A DNA stretch of 64,000 bases from Rhinopithecimicrobium faecis (GCA_017942165.1 JAGKSB010000004.1:186001-250000), one strand, 5' to 3'; numbered from the stretch's first letter, positions 45,743 through 56,594 are shown. Notes: generated by a model not told the origin, from the sequence alone. Translations and numbers: made by a program.

Positions 45743-45791
45743 TACGGTAGAAAATCAAATAAGTTTTATCAATAGCTTATCAATAAAGACA

Positions 45792-45820
45792 AAAAAAAGG
45801 CTACCCTTACGGATAGCCTT
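45792..45820 (-). terminator. intrinsic terminator of the rimP-nusA-infB operon
   Basis: AAGGCTATCC pairs with GGGTAGCCTT on the minus strand (one U-G pair), followed by T run; 25 bases after the infB stop. Confidence 0.85.
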
Positions 45821-45844
45821 TATATAATGTCGTAAAAGGAAAAA

Positions 45845-48800
45845 TTACAATTTACGTTTTACTTCAACTTGTTCGTATGCTTCAACGATATCACCTACTT
45901 TGATATCATTGTAACGGTCGATGTTCAATCCACATTCGTAACCAGAAGCCACCTCTTTCACGTCATCTTTATAACGTTTTAAGGATGCTAGTTTACCCGT
46001 GTGAACAACAACACCATCACGGATGATACGGATTTCATGATTACGGTTAATCTTACCATCTAAGACCATACAACCAGCGATTGTACCGACTTTAGTAATT
46101 TTGAACGTCTCACGGATTTCCACGTTGGCAACGATTTTCTCTTCGAATTTCGGCGCTAACATACCTTCCATCGCAGATTTCAATTCTTCAATTGCATCAT
46201 AGATAATCGAGTACAGACGGATATCAATTTGTTCAGCTTCCGCTAATTTACGTGCTCCTTGAGAAGGACGTACTTGGAAACCAATAATAATTGCATCAGA
46301 TGCAGAAGCTAATAATACATCGGACTCCGAGATCTGACCTACAGATTTGTGAATTACATTCACTTGGATTTCGTCTGTAGATAATTTCAATAGGGAATCA
46401 GATAATGCTTCGATAGAACCATCCACGTCACCTTTAACGATAACATTTAACTCTTTGAAGTTACCAATCGCTAAACGGCGACCAATTTCATCCAGGGTAA
46501 TATGTTTCTGAGCACGCATACCTTGCTCACGTTGTAATTGTAGACGTTTGTTGGCTACCTGTCTAGCTTCAGATTCAGATTCTAATACGTAGAATTTATC
46601 ACCAGCAGTCGGCGCACCGGACATACCTAAGATTTGCACTGGCATAGAAGGACCTGCTTCTTTCACACGTTCACCACGTTCATTTGTTAAGGCTTTCACT
46701 TTACCAGAGTGTGAACCCGCTAAGATTGCATCACCCACACGTAAAGTACCCCCTTGAATTAATACCGTAGTAACGATACCACGACCTTTATCGAGGGCTG
46801 CTTCAACTACTGAACCTACCGCACGTTTCTTAGGATCCGCTTTTAGGTCTAGCATTTCAGCTTCTAACAATACTTTTTCTAATAGAAGGTCTACATTTAA
46901 ACCTGTCTTACCAGAGATTTCTTGACATTGGTATTTTCCACCCCAATCTTCCACTAAGATATTCATGACCGATAGTTGTTCACGTACACGGTCTGGATTA
47001 GCTCCTGGCTTATCAATTTTCGTGAAAGCGAATACGATTGGCACATTAGCTGCCATGGCGTGGTTGATTGCTTCTTTTGTTTGAGGCATGACCGCATCGT
47101 CTGCTGCGATTACGATAATGGCAATATCCGTTACTTGGGCACCACGCGCACGCATCGCTGTAAAGGCTTCGTGACCTGGTGTATCTAAGAACGTTACTTT
47201 ACGACCATCTTCTAAGCGTACCGCGTAAGCACCAATGTGCTGCGTGATACCCCCGGCTTCACCTGAAGTTACGTTTGCTTTACGCACGTAATCTAATAGG
47301 GAAGTCTTACCGTGATCGACGTGACCCATTACAGTAACGATAGGTGCACGCGTTACTAAGGAATCAGCGTTATCTTCTTCTTCAAGGTCTGCAGACTCTT
47401 CGTCTTCAGGTTTGATGAATTCTAACTGATAACCGAATTCTTCAGCTACGATAGATAATGTTTCCGCATCAAGACGTTGGTTGATGGAAACGAACATACC
47501 TAAGCTCATACAAGTTGCGATAATTTGCGTTACCTGTACATCCATTAAGTTTGCTAATTCATTGGCTGTTACAAATTCTGTCACACGTAAGATCGTGGAC
47601 ATCATTTCTTGTGCTAATGCTTCCTCTTCCGCGTGGCTCGCTACATCATCTCTTTTTTGGCGTCTTAATTTCGCACGTTGTGCAAATTTTCCAGACTTAC
47701 CAGCTCCAGACAATCGAGCTAAAGTAGCTTTAATTTGGTCTTGGATTTCTTTTTCCGTAGGTTCTTCTTTAGGTTCATTAGGTTTGTTACGACCTTGGTA
47801 TCCCCCTTGGTATCCACCTTGATTCGGGCCTCTATTTGCTCCTCCTGGACCTCTATTAGGACCTCCAGGGCGGTTGTTATTATGCGAATTAGGACCTCCT
47901 GGGCCTCTGTTAGGGCCACCTGGACCTCTATTTTGACCTGGAGCACCAGCAGGGCGATTAGTGTTCGGATGCGTAGAATTTTGGTTATTACCTGTTCCAG
48001 CATTATTTCCTTGACCTCCTCTATTTGCGTGATGCGGTTGGTTTGGATTATTCGAATTAGTATTATGTTGACCTGGCCCCGTATTATTTGTACGTTTACG
48101 TTTGCGTTTTGGGTCATTAGTTGCATTTGAAGAAGACGCTACAGGTCTATCTTTATGCGACGGTCTAGCTGCAGGTAAAATAATTTTACCGATCACTTTA
48201 GGACCTGTTAAACTTTCAGCACGAGCACGAATAACTTCGTCTGGTTTAATTTCATTTTTTTTCTCCTCCACAACCGGTGCTTTTGGAGTTGCTTTTTCAG
48301 CTTTTGGTTTTTCTTCTACCACTTTTTTCTCTTCAACTTTTGGAGTTTCAGCTTTAACTTCCGGTTGCTTAGGTTTTTCTTCCTTCACTTCAGCGTTAGG
48401 TTTCACTTGTTCCAAAGGAGCTGCCGCCGCCACCTTTTCAACCTTCGCAGGTGTAGGTATTGGTTGTTCCACTTTAGGCTGAGCTACTTTTTCTTCTTTC
48501 TTAACCTCAGGTTGTTGTTTTTCTTGGACAACTGGTTTTTCAGCTTTAGGCTCTACTACTTGTTCTTTTTTATTTTCCTTTTGTGATTTATTACCTTTTT
48601 TCAGGGCATCTAAATCAATTTTCCCGATAACTTTCATTCCACCTTGAGAGTGGTTTGGAGCTACGGGTGTTATTTCTGGAGTACTTTTACTTGCTTCCAC
48701 AGCAGGCTCAGAAGGTATAGATTTTTCGGATTTTTCTGCAGGCGTAGGTTTCGCTGCTTCTGGGGTAGACTTGGCTACCTCTGGTGCAGTTTCATCTTTT

Positions 48801-49078
48801 GCGTTTACAGGTGATTCCTTCGGGGCAGCAGATTGATTTCCAGCAGGAGCTTCTTCGCGACGAATCTTGCCAATAACAATTTGTTTAGCTTCATCTTTCA
48901 CGTTTTTATCACCTTGGTACTCTTTTAATAGTACATTGTACATCTCACCTGATAATTTAGTATTAGGTTTTGCGTCTACATCATACCCTTTTTTTACTAA
49001 ACAATCTACGGCTGTAGAGATTCCAATGTTGAGTTCTTTCGCTGCTTTCAGCAAATTTATGCTTTTTCCTTCAGTCAT
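45845..49078 (-). CDS. infB: translation initiation factor IF-2
   Basis: The 1077-residue GTPase has an IF2N domain, a long Lys/Glu/Pro-rich then Asn/Gly/Pro/Arg-rich linker (about 100-440, with [11 protein letters not shown] repeats), the G domain with GHVDHGKT near residue 584, DTPGHE and FTKID, and IF-2 domains II-IV. The fourth GTP motif reads TKID rather than NKID. It places initiator tRNA on the 30S subunit. It ends the rimP-nusA-infB operon. Confidence 0.97.
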   Translation of the reverse strand: MTEGKSINLLKAAKELNIGISTAVDCLVKKGYDVDAKPNTKLSGEMYNVLLKEYQGDKNVKDEAKQIVIGKIRREEAPAGNQSAAPKESPVNAKDETAPEVAKSTPEAAKPTPAEKSEKSIPSEPAVEASKSTPEITPVAPNHSQGGMKVIGKIDLDALKKGNKSQKENKKEQVVEPKAEKPVVQEKQQPEVKKEEKVAQPKVEQPIPTPAKVEKVAAAAPLEQVKPNAEVKEEKPKQPEVKAETPKVEEKKVVEEKPKAEKATPKAPVVEEKKNEIKPDEVIRARAESLTGPKVIGKIILPAARPSHKDRPVASSSNATNDPKRKRKRTNNTGPGQHNTNSNNPNQPHHANRGGQGNNAGTGNNQNSTHPNTNRPAGAPGQNRGPGGPNRGPGGPNSHNNNRPGGPNRGPGGANRGPNQGGYQGGYQGRNKPNEPKEEPTEKEIQDQIKATLARLSGAGKSGKFAQRAKLRRQKRDDVASHAEEEALAQEMMSTILRVTEFVTANELANLMDVQVTQIIATCMSLGMFVSINQRLDAETLSIVAEEFGYQLEFIKPEDEESADLEEEDNADSLVTRAPIVTVMGHVDHGKTSLLDYVRKANVTSGEAGGITQHIGAYAVRLEDGRKVTFLDTPGHEAFTAMRARGAQVTDIAIIVIAADDAVMPQTKEAINHAMAANVPIVFAFTKIDKPGANPDRVREQLSVMNILVEDWGGKYQCQEISGKTGLNVDLLLEKVLLEAEMLDLKADPKKRAVGSVVEAALDKGRGIVTTVLIQGGTLRVGDAILAGSHSGKVKALTNERGERVKEAGPSMPVQILGMSGAPTAGDKFYVLESESEARQVANKRLQLQREQGMRAQKHITLDEIGRRLAIGNFKELNVIVKGDVDGSIEALSDSLLKLSTDEIQVNVIHKSVGQISESDVLLASASDAIIIGFQVRPSQGARKLAEAEQIDIRLYSIIYDAIEELKSAMEGMLAPKFEEKIVANVEIRETFKITKVGTIAGCMVLDGKINRNHEIRIIRDGVVVHTGKLASLKRYKDDVKEVASGYECGLNIDRYNDIKVGDIVEAYEQVEVKRKL

Positions 49079-49174
49079 CTATTATGATCCTATTTTAAAT
49101 ATCTAATACAAAAATATAACTTTTACACGTAACAAACAATTTATAAAAAATTGATTCTGTTAAAGGGCTGAATT

Positions 49175-50413
49175 TTATTCAAACTCAGCCTGTAAAACGT
49201 TCACTACATCGCGGATGGTATCTTCTTCCAAATCCGTACGACGTACTAACTCTTCTTGAGTTAATGCTAAGATTGATTTTGCAGTATCTAAACCTACACG
49301 TTTAAATTCTTCAATCACCCAAGCTTCGATTTCATCGCTGAACTCTTCGATATCAACATCTTCGTCGAACTCATCATTCTCACGATATACATCAATTTCG
49401 TACCCTGTTAATTTTCCAGCTAACTTGATGTTATGTCCACCGCGACCAATTGCTAAAGACACTTGATCTGATTTTAGGTAAACAGCAGCTGTTTTATTTT
49501 CCTCATCTAATTTAATAGAAGAGATACGTGCTGGGTTTAAAGCACGGGTAATATATAATGAGTTATTCGTTGTGTAGTTGATAACATCAATATTTTCATT
49601 TTTCAATTCACGGACGATACCATGAATACGAGAACCTTTCATACCCACACAAGCTCCTACAGGATCGATACGATCATCGTATGATTCTACAGCAACTTTT
49701 GCGCGCTCTCCTGGTTCACGAACGATTTTTTTGATTGTAATTAAACCATCAAAAATTTCGGGCACTTCTAATTCAAATAAGCGTTGTAAGAATTCTGGTG
49801 CTGTACGAGAGATAATAATTTTTGGATTATTATTCATCATATCCACTTTAGAAACTACCGCACGGATGCTATCGCCTTTTTTGAAATAATCCGCTGGGAT
49901 TTGTTCTGTTTTAGGTAAGATTAACTCGTTGTTATCCTCATCGATTACTAAGATTTCTTTTTTCCAGATTTGGTAAACCTCACCGACTACTAATTCCCCT
50001 TCACGATCTTTATATTTTTTGAATACTTCGTCTTTCTCTAATTCTAAAATTTTAGAAACTAGGGTTTGACGTGCCGCTAAAATTGCGCGACGACCAAAAC
50101 TTTCAAGGGTAATTTGTTCAATAAAATCATCCCCAACTTCTAAATCAGCGTCTAATTTTTTTGCTTCAGCTAATTCGATTTCTAAGTCATCATCTTCCGA
50201 AAATTCATCTTCTACGACAACCCGTGTACGCCAGATTTCTAAATCCCCATTATCAGGATTTACAATTACGTCACAGTTTTCATCCGTGCCGAAACGACGA
50301 CGAATCATACTACGAAATACTTCTTCTAAAACTGAAATTACCGTTGGACGGTCAATGTTTTTGAATTCTTTAAACTCTTGAAAAGAGTCAATCAAATTGA
50401 TATTTGTACTCAT
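49175..50413 (-). CDS. nusA: transcription elongation/termination factor NusA
   Basis: The 412-residue protein has the NusA N-terminal domain, an S1 RNA-binding domain (about 130-200), KH1/KH2 domains with GACVGMKGSRIHGIVREL and IGRGGHNIKLAGKLTGYEIDV, and a C-terminal acidic region with one helix-hairpin-like element (ALTQEELVRRTDLEE). It lacks the long double acidic repeats of E. coli NusA. It begins two bases after the rimP stop, so translation is coupled. Confidence 0.96.
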   Translation of the reverse strand: MSTNINLIDSFQEFKEFKNIDRPTVISVLEEVFRSMIRRRFGTDENCDVIVNPDNGDLEIWRTRVVVEDEFSEDDDLEIELAEAKKLDADLEVGDDFIEQITLESFGRRAILAARQTLVSKILELEKDEVFKKYKDREGELVVGEVYQIWKKEILVIDEDNNELILPKTEQIPADYFKKGDSIRAVVSKVDMMNNNPKIIISRTAPEFLQRLFELEVPEIFDGLITIKKIVREPGERAKVAVESYDDRIDPVGACVGMKGSRIHGIVRELKNENIDVINYTTNNSLYITRALNPARISSIKLDEENKTAAVYLKSDQVSLAIGRGGHNIKLAGKLTGYEIDVYRENDEFDEDVDIEEFSDEIEAWVIEEFKRVGLDTAKSILALTQEELVRRTDLEEDTIRDVVNVLQAEFE

Positions 50414-50415
50414 TC

Positions 50416-50883
50416 TTATTTAAATGAAATTACCACTCTTGTTGCTTTAATCTGATCGAAAGGAATTACAGTTTCTACTTGCGTAGCTTTCTTTCCTTTT
50501 TCTTTTATTGTTTCTTCAATAGTTACCTCCGTCTCAGAAGCTGCTAACAACTTCCCTTCCTTCGCTAAGCCATCGAGGGTCTTTACTTGCACATTGCGAC
50601 CTAAATTCTTGGCATATTGACGTAAATGTACAAAAACTGCATCAATCCCTGGAGAAGAAACCTCCAAGCGATAAGCTTGTTCGATAACATTCTCTTCCTC
50701 TAAGAAGAAGCCTACATGACGACTCACTGCGGCACAATCTTCAATCTTTACCCCCTGATCTCCATCTAACAAGATCTCTAAGACACCATTTCCTAAAAAA
50801 CGAATGCTTACAATAAAGATATCTTCTCGATCGCCAATCTTCTCTTGAACTAATTCTAATACTCTTTTTTCTACGTTTGTCAT
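50416..50883 (-). CDS. rimP: ribosome maturation factor RimP
   Basis: The 155-residue protein has the RimP N-terminal alpha/beta domain (LEILLDGDQGVKIEDCAAVSRHVG) and an SH3-like C-terminal domain. SPGIDAVF is close to the usual SPGLDRPL motif. It assists 30S subunit maturation. First gene of the rimP-nusA-infB operon; TATATTTC (complement of 50912-50919) is a near match to the -7 element. Confidence 0.95.
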   Translation of the reverse strand: MTNVEKRVLELVQEKIGDREDIFIVSIRFLGNGVLEILLDGDQGVKIEDCAAVSRHVGFFLEEENVIEQAYRLEVSSPGIDAVFVHLRQYAKNLGRNVQVKTLDGLAKEGKLLAASETEVTIEETIKEKGKKATQVETVIPFDQIKATRVVISFK

Positions 50884-50925
50884 ACCTTTTTCTAAGAATA
50901 ACTAGGTTTCTGAAATATACGATAT

Positions 50926-50953
50926 TAAAAAAGGGGGCATACGTTGCCCCCTT
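50926..50953 (-). terminator. intrinsic terminator of the LexA-like gene
   Basis: A 9-bp stem (50931-50939 with 50945-50953), with five G-C pairs, is followed on the minus strand by six T. It separates the repressor gene from rimP. Confidence 0.9.
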
Positions 50954-51022
50954 CCTTTCAGATATTACAAAGGTATAAAAATATATCAAAGAAACAAAAT
51001 TTCATAAAAAGATATCATTTTT

Positions 51023-51799
51023 TTAGTCCTTATTATTTACTACTGCGGAGATTGTCTTTTGCATCTGCGCCATCATTGAAGATAAAGATTCCATGGTAGG
51101 CTCCGGATTAGGCTCCGGCAACTCCGTACTTATAAAACCTTTAGCTTGCCAAATCTCCAGGATATCTTCCGTAGCCACCCAATAAGGGTCGTACGCCTTA
51201 TTATCTGACAACAGCTTTACCCCTCTATCTTCTTTAAATTTGCTTGCGATACGTTTATAGACAATACCGTCATTTTTTGAAACAACAGCATAGGTCTGCC
51301 CAGGCTTCAGGTCGTGCCACACCTCCACATATTCGCAGATAACAATAGATCCGGAAGGCAGCGGAAGCATTGAGTCGCCTTTAATTTCAAAGGCGCGAAA
51401 GGTGCCGTGCTTAAACATAGGCAGGGAAAATTTCGGCAATTCAGCAACAAACTCCGGGTCAGCATAGCCATTCATATATCCCGCAGATGCCTTTACAGGT
51501 ACCAATTCTATATTTTCACGATCTTGATCATCTACGGTAATACTTAATACACGCAGGTTAGAAGCATCGGATTTCTGAGCAGGCTTCCATTTTTCATCAA
51601 TCACCTCATTGACTAACTCATCCATAGTCAACTCAAAAAATGCTGCTATTTTTTTTAGCAATTCATACTTAGGCTCCGCCCTGTCCTCTTCATAAGCGCC
51701 CACTGAGGCACGCTTAATCTCAAGTAAATCAGCAAATTGCTGCTGCGTTAAGCTTTTTTTCTTTCTTAAATACTTAAGGTTTGACGATATATTTGACAT
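51023..51799 (-). CDS. LexA-like repressor: XRE helix-turn-helix plus S24 peptidase domain
   Basis: The 258-residue product starts at the ATG at 51799. The N-terminus is an XRE HTH (about 8-62, LRKKKSLTQQQFADLLEIKRASVGAYE). The C-terminal S24 domain has the cleavage pair Ala106-Gly107 (ASAGY), Ser143 (GDSM) and Lys182 (IVYKRIA), all needed for LexA-type autocleavage. It probably represses itself and the divergent gene through the TAGTATTA half-sites in the spacer. A LexA analogue or a phage-type repressor are both possible. The frame upstream to 51853 is not credible. Confidence 0.9.
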   Translation of the reverse strand: MSNISSNLKYLRKKKSLTQQQFADLLEIKRASVGAYEEDRAEPKYELLKKIAAFFELTMDELVNEVIDEKWKPAQKSDASNLRVLSITVDDQDRENIELVPVKASAGYMNGYADPEFVAELPKFSLPMFKHGTFRAFEIKGDSMLPLPSGSIVICEYVEVWHDLKPGQTYAVVSKNDGIVYKRIASKFKEDRGVKLLSDNKAYDPYWVATEDILEIWQAKGFISTELPEPNPEPTMESLSSMMAQMQKTISAVVNNKD

Positions 51800-51822
51800 A
51801 AAATATTCAAAATAAAATTTGT

Positions 51823-51868
51823 TAATACTAAAATTGTTAGTATTATTGTGCAAATAAAATTAGTATTA
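51823..51868. promoter_or_regulatory. three TAGTATTA half-sites between divergent genes
   Basis: TAATACTA (51823-51830, inverted), TAGTATTA (51838-51845) and TAGTATTA (51861-51868) form one palindrome with a 7-base spacer and one extra half-site. They lie 24 to 70 bases upstream of the repressor start and 41 to 86 bases upstream of the divergent start. Binding by the adjoining LexA-like protein is inferred. Confidence 0.6.
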
Positions 51869-51908
51869 CATTCAAAGTTAACCAATTTTATTAGCAATTA
51901 AGAAGATT

Positions 51909-52232
51909 ATGAGAAATTTTAGCATATATATTATCACAGATAGCAACCGTCGTTACTTGGAGGTAGGTCTTCACCACAATGTAGCCGTTCTTAGTCAGGA
52001 GCTCATGCAGCCCACATTAGGCTATTGCAATTCTCCTTTACGGTTGAATAGATTAGTCTATGCGGAACAATTTAAGAGCGAGGAAGAAGCCGATATTCGG
52101 AAGCGCGAATTACAGCTTTACACACGAATGCAATTGGAACGTATGATACGCAAGGGAAACCCAAACTGGAATCATCTGCAAATAAGAATGCCACGCCCCT
52201 TAGCAGCGACGCTTTCATTAAGGGCCCAATAG
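51909..52232 (+). CDS. GIY-YIG nuclease-like protein
   Basis: The 107-residue product has the outline of a single GIY-YIG domain: SIYIIT for the first motif, YLEVG for the second, then LVYAEQFKSEEEAD and REL-QL with the catalytic Glu, and NPNWNHL close to the common NPxWxDL ending. The catalytic Arg expected after the second motif is not evident (HHNVAVLSQEL), so activity is doubtful. It is divergent from the LexA-like gene and shares its operator region. Confidence 0.65.
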   Translation: MRNFSIYIITDSNRRYLEVGLHHNVAVLSQELMQPTLGYCNSPLRLNRLVYAEQFKSEEEADIRKRELQLYTRMQLERMIRKGNPNWNHLQIRMPRPLAATLSLRAQ

Positions 52233-52260
52233 CCGCTTTCCGAGCGAGTTTATAAGGCCC

Positions 52261-52291
52261 AAAAAAACCTATTAGGATGACTCCTAATAGG
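52261..52291 (-). terminator. intrinsic terminator of the PBP1A gene
   Basis: CCTATTAGG (52268-52276) pairs with CCTAATAGG (52283-52291); the minus strand ends in seven T. It lies 28 bases after the stop. Confidence 0.88.
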
Positions 52292-52318
52292 CGTTAAAAT
52301 AAGGTATATTTATGGGGA

Positions 52319-54700
52319 TTATTCTAAGGGCGTTCGAATACGAATTATCCCTACAGTGCTTTCCGAATCGAAAGCATCTACTTCCTCCCCTGTATTATTT
52401 TCTTCTTCCGTCTCCACTTCCGTATTGAAGTCTAGGTCCCCCTCATTGCTATCAAAGCTTGTGCTATCTTGCTCCGGTTCCTCACGGCTTGCGGATGGCT
52501 GATAGCTACATTTATACGGTTTCGTAATCTCTACACGTGCTTCCGGAAATTTACCGAAGGTATAAGGTAGACTTCTATCCTTATAGACGGACTCCATATA
52601 GGTTGCAAATATAGGCAGTGCTGTCTTAGAACCTTCCCCGGTACGAGAATTTGTGAAATGAATGCTACGTTCATCACAGCCTACCCATACACCTGTCACT
52701 AAATCTTTTGTCATCCCCATATACCAGCCATCCACATAATTAGAGGATGTACCTGTCTTTCCACCGATTTGATTTTCTTCCTTAAATAGATCCCACTCCC
52801 ATAAAGCTTGCGATGTACCTCTATTTTCTTCCATGCCCCCACGCAACATATAGGTCATTAACCAAGCGTTCTCTTCTGTTATCACCTGCTTGCGCTCCGG
52901 CTTAAAGGTGGCTATCACCTTTCCATCGAAATCCGTAATTTTAGAGACTAATATAGGTGTAGTACGCTCACCACGGTTCATAAATGTCGAATACGCGCGC
53001 ACCATTTCAAAAACAGACACATCATTAGGCCCTAAACTTACAGAAGGAACAGAGCGCAATTTACTATCTATACCTACCCTATGAGCGACATCTACAACTT
53101 TATCAGAACCTACCTCTTCGGTAATTTGAACCGTAATAGAGTTCACAGAACGGGCCATTGCTTGGCGCATCGTCAGCGTGTTGTAGGAGAAATTCCAATC
53201 GGCATTTTTAGGCTCCCACACTTCGGCATCAGGACCAGTTCCACTCACTATTTTCACAGGCTTATCCACGTACTGATCACAAGGGCCTTTCCCAGCTTCA
53301 ATAGCAGCTAAGTAGGCAAAGGGCTTGAATGTTGATCCCGCTTGTCGCTTAGATTGATTCACATGGTCGTATTTGAAATGTGTATGATCAATACCCCCTA
53401 CCCACACTTTAATTTCACCGGAGAAAGGATCCATACTCATCATACCGGTATTTAACATAGCTACATAATAACGTAGGGAGTCCATGGTGGAGAAGTTTTT
53501 CTTTTGAGGACCATCCCAGGTGAATACTTCTACCTCACGTTTTTCTTTTAAATAGTGCCACACAGAATCCATGTCATTAGGATATTTTGCTACCAGCTCC
53601 TTATAATACGGAGTCTTAGCGGCTAAGTTCTCCAGAAAGTTAGGTATTTCATTCCCTTCCATATCTTGCCAAGGGTTCTTCCCTGACCAGGTATTATCGA
53701 GTCTTCTCTGAAGGACTTTCATCTGCTTTACGACAGCCTCCTCCGCGTGTTTCTGCAGCTTGGAGTCTATCGTAGTATATATTTTCAAACCATCATTGTA
53801 GATGTCATAATCATTCTCTAAACACCACTCTTCTAACCAGCGTTCAACAGCAGCCCGCAAATAGGAGTCGTTTCCATCTTTCCGTTGGTTATTGCTAATA
53901 TCGAGATTAAGTCCTTGCTTCGCTAATTCTGCAACCTCTTCAGGTTTCAGTTTTCCCGTTTTCTGAAGCTGCCCTAACACGACATTACGGCGTTCCAAGG
54001 CATTTTTAGGATTACGAATGGGATTGTATAAAGAAGTCCCTTTCAGCATGCCCACAAGGAGTGCTGCTTCATTAATCGATAAATCTAGGGCTGATTTATT
54101 GAAATATCTGATGGCTGCAGTCTGAATTCCGTAGGCATTATTATTAAATGACACGGTATTCAAATACATTTCTAAAATTTGATTTTTTGAATATTGCGAC
54201 TCTAATTTATAGGCCGTCATCCACTCCTTAAATTTTGATGTCACGACACCAACAACGGGAATTCTACCCAATAACCCCGCAGAGCTATTGTAGCGCGTAC
54301 GGTATAAATTTTTCGCCAACTGCTGCGTAATGGTACTCGCTCCACGCTTATCACCCGTTAAGGTGGATACCACGCCCGAACCTAGGCCTAGGAAATCCAC
54401 ACCGTGGTGCGATAGAAAGCGTACATCTTCGGTCGCAATTAATGCGGCAATAACATTTGGAGAGATACTATCATAAGGTACAGGGTAGCGATCTTCACTG
54501 AAGTAGCGACCTATTAATACGGAGTCCGCGGTATAGAGTTCAGTGGCAATATTTTGTGTAGGAACTACAATATCCTTTTTGGTTGGAGAATAGCCAAATA
54601 ATTTCAGGAAATTAATTTGAACGGCACATATGAGGATAATGACAGCATATATAGCGATGGCTATATAACGTAAAAATTTATTTTTTATACGTCTAAACAT
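52319..54700 (-). CDS. mrcA: class A penicillin-binding protein (PBP1A type)
   Basis: The 793-residue bifunctional peptidoglycan synthase has one N-terminal helix (about 10-32), a GT51 domain with ATEDVRFLSHHGVD (catalytic Glu) and GASTITQQLAKNLY, and a transpeptidase domain with STFK (active Ser), SVN and KTGTSS. The C-terminal tail is acidic and disordered (SSFDSN-type, EEENNTGEE). It polymerises and cross-links peptidoglycan. Long upstream spacer with a promoter-like element. Confidence 0.95.
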   Translation of the reverse strand: MFRRIKNKFLRYIAIAIYAVIILICAVQINFLKLFGYSPTKKDIVVPTQNIATELYTADSVLIGRYFSEDRYPVPYDSISPNVIAALIATEDVRFLSHHGVDFLGLGSGVVSTLTGDKRGASTITQQLAKNLYRTRYNSSAGLLGRIPVVGVVTSKFKEWMTAYKLESQYSKNQILEMYLNTVSFNNNAYGIQTAAIRYFNKSALDLSINEAALLVGMLKGTSLYNPIRNPKNALERRNVVLGQLQKTGKLKPEEVAELAKQGLNLDISNNQRKDGNDSYLRAAVERWLEEWCLENDYDIYNDGLKIYTTIDSKLQKHAEEAVVKQMKVLQRRLDNTWSGKNPWQDMEGNEIPNFLENLAAKTPYYKELVAKYPNDMDSVWHYLKEKREVEVFTWDGPQKKNFSTMDSLRYYVAMLNTGMMSMDPFSGEIKVWVGGIDHTHFKYDHVNQSKRQAGSTFKPFAYLAAIEAGKGPCDQYVDKPVKIVSGTGPDAEVWEPKNADWNFSYNTLTMRQAMARSVNSITVQITEEVGSDKVVDVAHRVGIDSKLRSVPSVSLGPNDVSVFEMVRAYSTFMNRGERTTPILVSKITDFDGKVIATFKPERKQVITEENAWLMTYMLRGGMEENRGTSQALWEWDLFKEENQIGGKTGTSSNYVDGWYMGMTKDLVTGVWVGCDERSIHFTNSRTGEGSKTALPIFATYMESVYKDRSLPYTFGKFPEARVEITKPYKCSYQPSASREEPEQDSTSFDSNEGDLDFNTEVETEEENNTGEEVDAFDSESTVGIIRIRTPLE

Positions 54701-55086
54701 AGGAATTTATCTAAAATTTTAGTTATCAAGCCGCTAGCATTTTTAATATTTTCACTGGACAAAAAAAAGCTGTTAAACACTTAATAATTGCTAAATATAG
54801 GCAATCAAAAGTTTTTCAAAATATGTTTTTACATTTTTTAACAGTTAAAAATAATCTTTACTTTTTTGAGCCCGAATTGGGCGCCGGCAAATTGTTGTAA
54901 ATTATAGGCTAACTATAAAAAAAACACAGAATATAGCAATAAAATTGCGCTTTAGGAAGCAGCATAATAGGAGGATTACAAAAAAATCCTTATCAATAAT
55001 TATACCCTTTTTCTAAAATTTAGCATTTTATTTCTATATTACCTTGAACTTAATTACATTTACTCGGTATAAAAGAACATTTAGTT
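54701..55086. other. divergent spacer between the PBP1A gene and rpoN
   Basis: The 386 bases carry no gene of credible length. They hold the PBP1A promoter-like element at 54792-54821 and a short GCCC/GGGC stem at 54870-54882. The rpoN promoter was not identified. Confidence 0.6.
54792..54821 (-). promoter_or_regulatory. promoter-like element of the PBP1A gene
   Basis: On the minus strand TATATTTA (54792-54799) resembles the -7 consensus and TTTTG (54817-54821) stands about 17 bases upstream as -33. Confidence 0.4.
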
Positions 55087-56553
55087 ATGTTAAAGCAGAC
55101 TTTACAGCATAAATTACTTCAAAAACTTTCTCCTCAGCAGATTCAATTTATCAAGCTGCTGCAAGTTCCTACCGTCTCCTTGGATGCACGAATTAAAGAG
55201 GAATTAGAAGAAAATCCTGCATTAGAAGATGGCAGTTTAACAAATATGAGTGATCCTGTAGAGCAGTATCCTGACCGGGATCCTGAGGAGTCATACTCTG
55301 CAGAGGAAAGTAATTTCGACAATGAGGAGTTTAATGTTGACGACTATATTCAAGAAGATAGCTACCAAGATTATGGCAACTACGGAGGGGGTGATGATGA
55401 AGATGATCGCAAGGAAATCCCTATTGCCATCCAACATTCCTTTTACGAAAGCTTACAGAACCAATTAGACTTACTGGCTCTATCAGATAAAAACTATTTA
55501 ATAGGGCAGCAAATAATTGGAAGCTTAGACGACGACGGATACTTACGTAGACCTACCCTTTCGCTAATTGATGATTTAGCATTTTCACAAAATGTCATGG
55601 CTACGGAAAGTGAGATTGAAGATATTTTAAAAATAATTCAAGAATTTGAACCCGCGGGAATTGGCGCTCGTGACCTGCAGGAATGCCTGCTTATACAGTT
55701 ACGTAAAAAAGACGGGCAGAACCCAATCATTCAGCAGGCGATTCAGGTCGTAGAATTATACTTGGAGGAGTTCACAAAGAAACATTACGATAAATTAGAG
55801 AAAAACCTGGGTATAGATTCCGCAGGGTTGAAAGGTATCGTAGCGGAAATATTAAAATTGAATCCAAAGCCTGGAGATTCTGGCGCTGTAGCAGGAAAGC
55901 AGCTTCATGTAATCCCTGACTTTCATATAAGTAACAATGATGAGGTCTTGCACCTCACTTTAAACGGTCGCAATGCCCCGGAGCTACGTGTCAGCCGCTC
56001 CTACCAAGAGATGTTTGAACATTACGATAAGACCGACCATAAGGACAAGAAGATGAAGGAGGCCGTCCAATTTGTAAAACAAAAGCTGGACTCTGCACGT
56101 TGGTTTATAGACGCCATTAAGCAGCGTCAACAGACCTTATTGAAGACGATGAACGCAATTATGTCCTATCAATATGATTATTTTCTGACAGGAGACGACA
56201 GAAAACTAAAACCGATGATTTTGAAAGATATCGCGGATCGTATTGAAATGGATATTTCTACCGTCTCACGAGTTGCAAACTCCAAATATGTGCAGACAGA
56301 ATTCGGCACTTTCCTATTGAAATCATTCTTCTCAGAGGCTATACAAACAGATTCTGGTGAGGAGGTATCCAATAAGGAGGTCAAGAAAATCTTGGAAGAA
56401 TGTATTGCTAAGGAGGATAAGCGAAAGCCCCTCGCTGACGAGCGTCTCACAGAGATTCTTAAAGAAAAAGGCTACAGCATTGCGCGACGTACTGTTGCTA
56501 AATACCGGGAGGCTTTAAACATCCCTGTAGCGCGACTACGCAAGGAATTATAA
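55087..56553 (+). CDS. rpoN: RNA polymerase sigma-54 factor
   Basis: The 488-residue factor has the Gln/Leu-rich activator-interacting region (LKQTLQHKLLQKLSPQQIQFIKLLQ), an acidic spacer (about 60-115), the core-binding domain, an HTH (DISTVSRVANSKYVQTEFG) and the RpoN box RRTVAKYRE near the C-terminus. It directs transcription from -24/-12 promoters with an AAA+ activator. No activator gene lies next to it. Confidence 0.97.
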   Translation: MLKQTLQHKLLQKLSPQQIQFIKLLQVPTVSLDARIKEELEENPALEDGSLTNMSDPVEQYPDRDPEESYSAEESNFDNEEFNVDDYIQEDSYQDYGNYGGGDDEDDRKEIPIAIQHSFYESLQNQLDLLALSDKNYLIGQQIIGSLDDDGYLRRPTLSLIDDLAFSQNVMATESEIEDILKIIQEFEPAGIGARDLQECLLIQLRKKDGQNPIIQQAIQVVELYLEEFTKKHYDKLEKNLGIDSAGLKGIVAEILKLNPKPGDSGAVAGKQLHVIPDFHISNNDEVLHLTLNGRNAPELRVSRSYQEMFEHYDKTDHKDKKMKEAVQFVKQKLDSARWFIDAIKQRQQTLLKTMNAIMSYQYDYFLTGDDRKLKPMILKDIADRIEMDISTVSRVANSKYVQTEFGTFLLKSFFSEAIQTDSGEEVSNKEVKKILEECIAKEDKRKPLADERLTEILKEKGYSIARRTVAKYREALNIPVARLRKEL

Positions 56554-56594
56554 GATCCCGCAGCGATAGAACCGATTTATTTCGTGATAAATAG

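Noticed and set aside
47780..48020. Regular repeats that could look like an array
   Set aside because: These are coding repeats ([11 protein letters not shown] type) without a constant repeat and unique spacers; not CRISPR.
47719..48130. Long open frames on both strands (135 and 131 codons) inside infB
   Set aside because: They are caused by the low-complexity Asn/Gly/Pro/Arg linker of IF-2 and have strongly biased composition.
54870..54882. GCCC/GGGC stem as a terminator
   Set aside because: Only four pairs, no T run, and it lies in a divergent promoter region.
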